Below are positions 1 to 5,127 of a stretch of DNA of 5,127 bases, one piece after another. Source of the stretch: Spirosoma sp. (GTDB lineage: Bacteria > Bacteroidota > Bacteroidia > Cytophagales > Spirosomataceae); the NCBI GenBank assembly GCA_025351545.1, contig JANXVQ010000504.1, positions 1 to 5,127 on the forward strand, given 5' to 3'. A program made the position numbers and the translations under genes. Position 1 is the stretch's first letter. Every line of letters begins with the position of its first letter. Below the pieces are notes generated by a model, which saw only the letters and a program-made list of their open reading frames with translations, did no database searches and was not told where the DNA came from.

Positions 1-1
1 G

Positions 2-1330
2 CGTAACGACGACGGAACCGACCCCTGGACACCGTCGCATTTCGAGTGCTCGATTGGACTGAAACCCTATGATGAGTGGCCCGCCGGAATGACTAAATAC
101 AACCTGATCGACCAGTTATCTGCCGACTACGCTAAGATACCGGGCTATACCGTAGGCTTTTCCCAACCCATGATCGACGGCGTGATGGACAAAATTTCCG
201 GAGCGCACTCCGAATTAGTGGTCAAAATTTACGGAAAGGATTTTAAAGAAACCCGCCATCTGGCCGAGCGGGTAGAGGGGCTTCTCCAGCATACACCCGG
301 TGCTGTCGATGTGGCCATTGATCAGGAACCGCCGTTACCCCAACTCCAGATTAAAGTAGATCGGGACGCAGTCGCCCGGTACGGCCTGAACGTTTCGGAT
401 GTAGCGGAACTGATTGAAGTAGCTATAGGCGGAAAGGCGGTCTCACAGATTTTTGTCGGCGAAAAAGTTTATGACATCACTTGCCGTTTTACCGAAGATA
501 GCCGCCAAACGCCCGAAGACATCGGCAATTTAACCCTGACAACGCCAAACGGAGCCAAGATTCCCCTCTCGCAGGTTGCTCAGATTCAACTGAATACCGG
601 CGAAAGTACGATTACCCGCGAGATGAATAAACGACATCTGACGGTTAAACTCAATGTGCGGGGGCGTGATTTAACGTCCCTCCTCGCGGATGCTCAGGAA
701 CGTATAGCCCGGCAGATCAAATTTGACCCGGCAAAATACCAGATCAAATGGGGTGGCCAGTTCGAAAACCAAAACCGAGCGTATGCTCACCTGGCCTTTA
801 TCGTACCGCTGGCCCTGGCCATTATGTTTTTGCTGTTGTATGCCGCCTTCGGTACGTTTAGCCAGGCGGGTCTGATTCTGTCTGTTGTGCCGCTGGCCCT
901 ATTCGGGGGAATGCTGGCCCTGAACATTCGGGGGATGACCCTGAATGTATCCAGTGCGGTAGGTTTTATTGCTCTCTTTGGCGTCGCCATACAGAATGGG
1001 GTACTAATGATCTCCAATCTGAACCGGCTTCGACAGGGTGGTATGCCCTTGAAAGAGGCTGTGTTAACCGGCACGCACCAGCGATTTAGGCCTATTCTGA
1101 TGACAGCCACCGTAGCGGTACTGGGGTTGCTACCAGCTTCGCTGGCCACGGGCGTCGGCTCCGATGTTCAGCGGCCTCTGGCGACGGTCATTGTGTACGG
1201 GCTATTTGTCGCGACGGCCATCACGCTATTTGTATTACCCGCCTTATATTTCATGCTGGAATCCCGTTCGTCCAATCTGGGTACATCCAACGATAGCGAG
1301 ACCAACTCATCCACTCCTTCCGCCGTATGA
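2..1330 (+). CDS. czcA: CusA/CzcA-family heavy-metal RND efflux transporter, C-terminal part (5' end outside window)
   Basis: This is the inner-membrane, proton-driven pump of a tripartite cation efflux system. The reading frame is open from base 2, so the gene starts upstream; the ATG at 89 is internal, because the residues before it (LKPYDEWP) already match the family. The 442 visible residues are about the last 40% of a protein of roughly 1,040 aa. Residues 1-255 are the second periplasmic porter/docking region, with FSQP, VKIYG and DRDAVARYG motifs. Five membrane segments follow, at about 262-283, 288-308, 316-336, 364-384 and 394-418, then a Ser/Thr/Asn-rich tail. The TM10 stretch GVAIQNGVLMIS resembles CzcA-type (Zn/Co/Ni) pumps more than CusA. 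By my remembered alignment, the CusA copper methionines are replaced here by K64, L129, N183 and L401. The proton-relay acidic residues of TM4 lie outside the window. The stop overlaps the TolC start by four bases. The family is certain; the substrate and the symbol are tentative. Confidence 0.93.
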   Translation, partial: RNDDGTDPWTPSHFECSIGLKPYDEWPAGMTKYNLIDQLSADYAKIPGYTVGFSQPMIDGVMDKISGAHSELVVKIYGKDFKETRHLAERVEGLLQHTPGAVDVAIDQEPPLPQLQIKVDRDAVARYGLNVSDVAELIEVAIGGKAVSQIFVGEKVYDITCRFTEDSRQTPEDIGNLTLTTPNGAKIPLSQVAQIQLNTGESTITREMNKRHLTVKLNVRGRDLTSLLADAQERIARQIKFDPAKYQIKWGGQFENQNRAYAHLAFIVPLALAIMFLLLYAAFGTFSQAGLILSVVPLALFGGMLALNIRGMTLNVSSAVGFIALFGVAIQNGVLMISNLNRLRQGGMPLKEAVLTGTHQRFRPILMTATVAVLGLLPASLATGVGSDVQRPLATVIVYGLFVATAITLFVLPALYFMLESRSSNLGTSNDSETNSSTPSAV

Positions 1331-2622
1331 TTCAGGATATGATCCGTAAAACGACTGGAATTTTGCTACTGAATGGACTGATTATGGCAACCGTTCAGGC
1401 GCAGGTCGACACGACGATCCGGCGGGAACCGCTGGCCTTTTCGGCTTATCTAAACCAGGTTGGCAGGCAAAACCTGACGTACGCAGCCCAGCAATTCAAT
1501 GTCGATATTGCGCAGGCTACCATTGCCCAGGCGCGTATTTTGCCTGATCCAACACTGGGTATTGGCTATTTCAACAACGGCCAGCGTCGACTACAAACGG
1601 GATATGGTTTTTTGTTTCAGTATAGCCAAACCCTGGAACTGGGCGGCAAACGCCGGGCACGTATCAACTTGGCCCAGAGCCAAACCGAACTGGCGCAGGC
1701 TACTCTACTCGATTTTTTCCGGTTGCTCAGAGCCGATGCCACACTTGGCTTTCTGGATGGTATCCGGCGGGAGCGAATGTTCCGGATTCAACAGACTAAC
1801 TACCGCTATTTAGCCCAGTTTGCCGAAGCGAACCAGAAACGGAACCGATTGGGCGTACTCTCCGAAGTCGATGCCATTCAATCGCGGGTGGAAGCCGACA
1901 ATGCCCTTAATGGCCTGATCCAAGCCGAAGCCAACTGGAAAACGGCCCTGATTGCGCTGGGGCAGTTTCGGAGTAGCTTACCCAAAGATACGCTTCTCCA
2001 ACCAGTCGGTGATCTGGCCCGTTTCGATCGCAATTTCGAGTTAGGAGCGTTGATTACTCAGGCCCAAAACACCCGGACCGATTTGCTGGCGGCCCGACAG
2101 GGGCAGGATGCGGCTCGAAAGGCTTTGCAACTCGCTCGTGCCAATCGGATGATTGATCTGGGTTTATCACTCAACAACAACTATGTGAGCCGGATCAATA
2201 ACATCATTGAACCAACGCCTTCTTACAATACGCTCTCGGGGGGCGTTGCCATTCCACTCAAATTTTCCAACCGATATAACAGCGAAGCACGGGTTGCCCG
2301 ATTGCAAGGCCAACAGGCCGATCTGGCTTACCGACAGGTTGACGTGCAAATTCAGGTAGAGGTCACGCAGGCCTTTGAACAATACGGAGCCGCCCGACGG
2401 CAGGTTCAGCAGTTCAATAGTGACTTACTGAATCGGGCGCAGCGGGTGCTGGATGGGCGTATCTATTCGTACAACCGGGGTGAATCGTCGCTACTGGAAG
2501 TGCTGGTGGCCCGCCAAACCTTTAGTCAGTTGCAGTTGGCTTATAACGACTCCTTGATCAACTATGCCTCGGCTTTAGTGAATTTGGAGCGGGCTGCAGG
2601 TATCTGGGATATTGATTTTTAA
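1327..2622 (+). CDS. TolC-family outer membrane efflux channel (CusC/CzcC type)
   Basis: This is the outer-membrane factor that forms a trimeric barrel and periplasmic tunnel for the RND pump encoded just upstream. The protein is 431 aa, a normal length for the family. Residues 1-26 form a signal peptide ending in VQAQ. There is no lipobox cysteine, so unlike E. coli CusC it is probably not a lipoprotein. Two outer-membrane-efflux repeats are visible. The first contains the hallmark QTLELGGKRRAR (101-112) and a long helical stretch to about 215. The second runs from about 237, with a strand region near 276-315 and the C-terminal helical signature YNRGESSLLEVLVARQT (382-398), ending LERAAGIWDIDF. 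The start at 1327 gives an ATGA overlap with the pump gene, implying translational coupling. An alternative start at 1339 would shorten the signal peptide by four residues and cannot be excluded. The specific cation is unknown, so no symbol is given. Confidence 0.94.
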   Translation: MIQDMIRKTTGILLLNGLIMATVQAQVDTTIRREPLAFSAYLNQVGRQNLTYAAQQFNVDIAQATIAQARILPDPTLGIGYFNNGQRRLQTGYGFLFQYSQTLELGGKRRARINLAQSQTELAQATLLDFFRLLRADATLGFLDGIRRERMFRIQQTNYRYLAQFAEANQKRNRLGVLSEVDAIQSRVEADNALNGLIQAEANWKTALIALGQFRSSLPKDTLLQPVGDLARFDRNFELGALITQAQNTRTDLLAARQGQDAARKALQLARANRMIDLGLSLNNNYVSRINNIIEPTPSYNTLSGGVAIPLKFSNRYNSEARVARLQGQQADLAYRQVDVQIQVEVTQAFEQYGAARRQVQQFNSDLLNRAQRVLDGRIYSYNRGESSLLEVLVARQTFSQLQLAYNDSLINYASALVNLERAAGIWDIDF

Positions 2623-2641
2623 GCAATTAGCTGTCCAGACT

Positions 2642-3337
2642 ATGAAAATAATTCTTATTTCTCTTCTGCTGGGAACGTTTGGGGCAACGGCTCAGGTTTA
2701 CCAGCCCTTACCTGATCAGCCGGAGACAGGCATTCTGACTATCAGTTTGCGCGGTGGTGCCGGCCTGTCGACCGTGGTGGGTCGGGATGCCTCTGATAGT
2801 TTGTCTGTAGGCGGAAAACCAGGTTATAAAACCGGGCTGACCCTGGGACTTAGCGTTACGTCACACCTGAAACCTACGTTCTGGCTAGGGCACGAACTCT
2901 GGCTTCAGCAACAGGGAGCTATCGTTCACCTGAGAGATGAAAACGGGCAGACTTACACCAGCCGGTTACGCATACAGTACCTCACAATTTATCCGGCAAA
3001 TTTTATCTGGGTACAAAAAAGCCTGCGTTTGTATGTGGGTCCTTACGTTGGCATGGTGCTCGCTGCGTCTATCCAACGCAAAGATCCCGCCGGGCATCTA
3101 CAAACCGATGCGTCGGTATTTGGGACAGCCCAGACGCTTACGGGCGATGTATCTAAAATTGATGCCGGATTGTGCCTGGGCATGGACTATACAATCGGCA
3201 ACCGGTGGATGGTCGGTCTGCGACTACAACGGGGCGTTATACCCATCTGGAATGAGAATACACTCAGTCAGGCGGGGCAATCAACCATCTATAATCAGAA
3301 CGGGATGCTCACGGTGGGGTATCAACTGAGTCGCTAA
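2642..3337 (+). CDS. predicted outer-membrane beta-barrel protein (PorT/OMP_b-brl_2-like)
   Basis: This 231-aa protein has a clean signal peptide (MKIILISLLLGTFGATAQ, cleavage near residue 18). The rest alternates short amphipathic strands and turns. The pattern resembles the small Bacteroidota outer-membrane barrels of the PorT/OMP_b-brl_2 type: a glycine-rich first strand (38-46), a WLGHELWLQQQGA strand pair (81-93), IQYLTIYPANF (111-121), LYVGPYVGMVLAAS (130-143), then DAGLCLGMDY (174-183) and a last strand ending GYQLSR. The ATG at 2642 is preferred over the in-frame ATG at 2612, because the earlier start puts ten extra residues before the signal peptide and overlaps the TolC gene. The gene follows the TolC stop by 19 bases, so co-transcription is likely. 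No metal-binding cluster is visible. Its role is unknown; it could help the efflux complex sit in the envelope or be an unrelated passenger. The barrel assignment rests on pattern recognition only. Confidence 0.75.
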   Translation: MKIILISLLLGTFGATAQVYQPLPDQPETGILTISLRGGAGLSTVVGRDASDSLSVGGKPGYKTGLTLGLSVTSHLKPTFWLGHELWLQQQGAIVHLRDENGQTYTSRLRIQYLTIYPANFIWVQKSLRLYVGPYVGMVLAASIQRKDPAGHLQTDASVFGTAQTLTGDVSKIDAGLCLGMDYTIGNRWMVGLRLQRGVIPIWNENTLSQAGQSTIYNQNGMLTVGYQLSR

Positions 3338-3357
3338 CGAAACGTCATCTCAAACGT

Positions 3358-3864
3358 ATGAAGCCGTTGATTCTCCTGTTTTGTGGGCTTCTGATGCAAA
3401 CGCCTGCTACAGCCCAACACCGTGGAGTATCCGTACAGGCTTTTCTTCAAGTGTCGAGAATGGATCTAATCCAGAGCGAAGGCTGGCTATTCTATCATCA
3501 TTTTGTGCTGATCAAAGAAGAAAAAACCAACGGTGTACAACGACAAACGTACCTCAGCGATCAGCCCGACGCCCAGGGAGATCATGATGCGTTATTGATG
3601 GTTTTCGGTCGGGTGACCAGCCCTCCTCAGTATATGAGTTACAGTACCAATCATACCCGTTTTGATCAATTTAGGCGGGCTTTATCTACCTGCCAGTTTT
3701 ATACCGTTGATGCGTATCGAGACACCCTGGGGAATGGAGTGATTCAATACCGAAATGAGGGCGATGTCATTGAACTAACCACTCTATGGTCCCCTCCTAT
3801 ACAAGGCAACCTGTATTCGATCAGTTTCGTACCGGCCAATAGGATTAACGTGTCGAATAAATAA
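3358..3864 (+). CDS. small secreted or periplasmic protein of unknown function
   Basis: I do not recognise this family. The 168-aa product begins with a typical signal peptide (MKPLILLFCGLLMQTPATAQ, cleavage near residue 20). The cysteine at position 9 lies in the hydrophobic core and is not in a lipobox, so export to the periplasm or beyond is more likely than lipidation. The mature part is about 148 residues with no further membrane segment and a single cysteine (C112), so no disulfide is expected. It is mixed in composition and aromatic-rich, with an HH pair at 47-48 and several YxS/FxV strand-like stretches, suggesting a small alpha/beta or beta fold. There is no metal-binding motif such as CxxC or a His/Met cluster. 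It starts 20 bases after the preceding barrel gene and is probably the last gene of the same transcription unit. Codon use looks like that of its neighbours. The coding call is supported by the signal peptide and the operon-like spacing. Confidence 0.8.
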   Translation: MKPLILLFCGLLMQTPATAQHRGVSVQAFLQVSRMDLIQSEGWLFYHHFVLIKEEKTNGVQRQTYLSDQPDAQGDHDALLMVFGRVTSPPQYMSYSTNHTRFDQFRRALSTCQFYTVDAYRDTLGNGVIQYRNEGDVIELTTLWSPPIQGNLYSISFVPANRINVSNK

Positions 3865-3896
3865 GCCATATCGGTAAGTAAAGTGTAATTATTCGA
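3853..3896. repeat. 8-bp inverted repeat spanning the stop codon and gap before mgtE
   Basis: TCGAATAA at 3853-3860 is the exact reverse complement of TTATTCGA at 3889-3896, with 28 bases between the arms. The pairing can be extended outward by a G-T and a T-A pair. The left arm lies in the last codons of the preceding gene. The stem is AT-rich, the loop is long and no T-run follows, so it is not a convincing intrinsic terminator. It could be a weak transcript-end hairpin, a binding site for a dimeric regulator, or chance. Confidence 0.3.
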
Positions 3897-3955
3897 TAAA
3901 GCAGTATTATTGCGGGCGGGTAATATTGCCTTTTTATGTAGTTACAGCACTATTT
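3865..3955 (+). other. intergenic gap upstream of mgtE
   Basis: This 91-base AT-rich gap is the only one of note in the window. It is the likely place for the end of the efflux transcript and the start of mgtE transcription. TAATATTG at 3921-3928 matches the Bacteroidota -7 element TAnnTTTG at all but one fixed position and lies 27 bases before the mgtE ATG. No TTG-type -33 element is at the expected distance, so the promoter is only a possibility. An ATG followed directly by TAG occurs at 3936-3941, a start-stop pair of doubtful meaning. There is no room or structure for a long Mg2+ riboswitch leader. Confidence 0.4.
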
Positions 3956-5127
3956 ATGCCCATTACGACCAAAATCAGTGAGGCCATTCATCACCGCAAC
4001 TGGAAAGACCTGAAGGGAGTTGTTCCCTTTTTAGAACCCAGCGAACTGGCCGGATTAATCCTCGATCTGCCCAACGGTGACCAGGCCGTCTTATTTCGAT
4101 TATTACCCGAAGCCGTAGCGGCCCAAACCTTTAGCTATTTAGATCACGATGTGCAGCAAAGCCTGATGGCCCAATTGGGCCAGCGGGAAGTAGCGCAACT
4201 GCTGAATGGCGTCTCTCCAGACGACCGAACGGCTTTTTTAGAAGAATTACCCGCCCCAGTGCTCCAGCGAACCCTACAGCTTCTGACTGATGACGAGCGG
4301 GCCGTAGCCAGCACACTACTCGGCTATCCAGAGCACTCGATTGGTCGAAAAATGACGCCGTACTACGTGGCGGTTCAGCCCGACTGGACCGTCAGTCAAG
4401 TTCTAACTCACATCCGACGGGTGGGTAAAAAGAGTGAAACAATAACGCATATTTACGTGATAGATTCCGAGGGGCGGCTTATTGACGATCTGGGCATTGC
4501 CCAAATTTTGTTTGCTGTCGAAGAGTCTACCATCGAATCGCTGATGGATCGTCAATACGTTTGTCTGCGGGTAACTGATCGCCAGGAAGACGCAATTGCC
4601 CAATTTAAACGCTATGACCGAGCAGCTCTTCCAGTAACGACCGATAATGACATATTGGTGGGTATTGTCACAGCCGACGACATCTTAGACGTGATCGAGC
4701 AGGCTGATACGGAAGACATTCAGAAGTTTGGTGGGATGGAATCACTGGATGTGCCCTACACCAAAACGCCGTTACTTCAAATGGTCCGCAAGCGGGCAAG
4801 CTGGCTCATTATTCTGTTTGTTGGCGAAATGCTGACGGCTACGGCTATGGGGTATTTCGAAGATGAAATTGCCAAGGCCGTTGTGCTGGCCCTGTTTGTG
4901 CCCCTCATTATTTCCAGTGGCGGAAATTCCGGTTCCCAGGCTGCTACGCTCATCATTCGGGCGATGGCTCTGAAAGAGTTGGCCCTCGGCGACTGGTGGC
5001 GGGTCATGCGGAAGGAACTATTTTCGGGGTTGCTGCTCGGCATGGTGCTGGGTAGCATCGGTCTGTTGCGGATTACGATTTGGCAAAACCTAGGCTGGTA
5101 CGACTATGGGATACATTGGTTATTGGT
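3956..5127 (+). CDS. mgtE: magnesium transporter MgtE, N-terminal part (3' end outside window)
   Basis: MgtE is a dimeric Mg2+-selective channel/transporter of the inner membrane whose cytoplasmic domains sense intracellular Mg2+ and close the pore. The frame is open to the right edge, giving 390 of about 450 residues. Residues 1-125 form the helical MgtE N domain. Residues 126-255 hold a CBS pair, beginning GRKMTPYYVAV (130-140) and including YDRAALPV (220-227) and GIVTADDILDVIE (236-248). A connecting (plug) helix follows from about 252. TM1 lies at about 282-301 and TM2 at 305-325. The family signature SSGGNSGSQAATLIIRA (320-336) comes next, then TM3 at about 354-374. The last two membrane segments, with the pore aspartate known as Asp432 in the Thermus protein, are beyond the window. 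ATG 3956 is the first in-frame start after an in-frame TAA at 3875. The gene is on the same strand as the efflux genes but 91 bases away, so it is probably a separate unit. Confidence 0.96.
   Translation, partial: MPITTKISEAIHHRNWKDLKGVVPFLEPSELAGLILDLPNGDQAVLFRLLPEAVAAQTFSYLDHDVQQSLMAQLGQREVAQLLNGVSPDDRTAFLEELPAPVLQRTLQLLTDDERAVASTLLGYPEHSIGRKMTPYYVAVQPDWTVSQVLTHIRRVGKKSETITHIYVIDSEGRLIDDLGIAQILFAVEESTIESLMDRQYVCLRVTDRQEDAIAQFKRYDRAALPVTTDNDILVGIVTADDILDVIEQADTEDIQKFGGMESLDVPYTKTPLLQMVRKRASWLIILFVGEMLTATAMGYFEDEIAKAVVLALFVPLIISSGGNSGSQAATLIIRAMALKELALGDWWRVMRKELFSGLLLGMVLGSIGLLRITIWQNLGWYDYGIHWLL

Noticed and set aside
787..1149. A 120-codon open frame on the - strand inside the RND pump gene.
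   Set aside because: It lies fully antisense to a well-conserved transporter region, has Arg/Pro/Ser-rich shadow composition and resembles no protein I know.
1164..1813. Open frames on the + strand at 1164-1349 and 1499-1813.
   Set aside because: They are out-of-frame shadows of the RND and TolC genes, whose own frames carry clear family motifs.
2167..2382. Open frame on the - strand within the TolC gene.
   Set aside because: It is an antisense shadow with no recognisable motif or start context.
2612..2641. Upstream ATG giving a ten-residue N-terminal extension of the barrel protein.
   Set aside because: It would overlap the TolC gene and put extra residues before a complete signal peptide starting at 2642.
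3340..3357. AAACGT occurring twice (3340-3345 and 3352-3357) before the unknown secreted gene.
   Set aside because: A six-base repeat in a 20-base spacer is easily chance, and no palindrome or promoter element accompanies it.
2937..3587. Open frames on the + strand at 2937-3329 and 3381-3587.
   Set aside because: They overlap the barrel and secreted-protein genes in another frame. The real frames have signal peptides and operon-like spacing; these do not.
3865..3955. Possible Mg2+ riboswitch (M-box or ykkC-like) ahead of mgtE.
   Set aside because: The gap is only 91 bases, AT-rich, and lacks the multi-stem architecture or a terminator hairpin.
4131..5058. Three - strand open frames (4131-4316, 4403-4603, 4777-5058).
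   Set aside because: All are antisense to mgtE, whose frame is continuous from 3956 to the window end with domain motifs throughout.
1..5127. Signs of a defence system, mobile element, CRISPR array, tRNA or phage module.
   Set aside because: Five compact same-strand genes with uniform composition fill the window. No transposase, nuclease, repeat array or RNA gene signature was seen.

Overview
The window reads like ordinary chromosomal DNA from a Bacteroidota bacterium. The codon choice, roughly 50% GC, weak Shine-Dalgarno signals, porin-like beta-barrel proteins and protein sequence style suggest a Cytophagales member, perhaps Spirosoma-like; the genus is inference. All five genes lie on the + strand and are tightly packed. 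No RNA gene, mobile element, CRISPR array or phage feature was seen.

Bases 2-1330 are the 3' part of a heavy-metal RND efflux pump gene (CusA/CzcA family), open at the left edge. It overlaps by four bases (ATGA) with a TolC-type outer-membrane channel gene (1327-2622). After 19 bases comes a predicted outer-membrane beta-barrel protein (2642-3337). After 20 more bases comes a small secreted protein of unknown function (3358-3864). The spacing suggests one transcription unit. The RND pump would export a cation driven by proton uptake, and the TolC channel would carry it across the outer membrane. The periplasmic adaptor (CusB/CzcB type) that such a pump needs is not in the window and may lie upstream. 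The two small envelope genes have no assigned role; their position suggests a link to the efflux unit but does not prove one.

A 91-base gap (3865-3955) with a weak inverted repeat at its left edge separates this unit from mgtE (3956 to the right edge, cut by the window end). mgtE encodes a CBS-domain-gated Mg2+ channel/transporter. Its own regulation is likely, though no convincing promoter is visible.

I found no clear new system. The points most worth a second look are the loss of all the CusA copper-relay methionines I could check in the RND fragment, the missing adaptor, and the two uncharacterised envelope proteins that follow the TolC gene.
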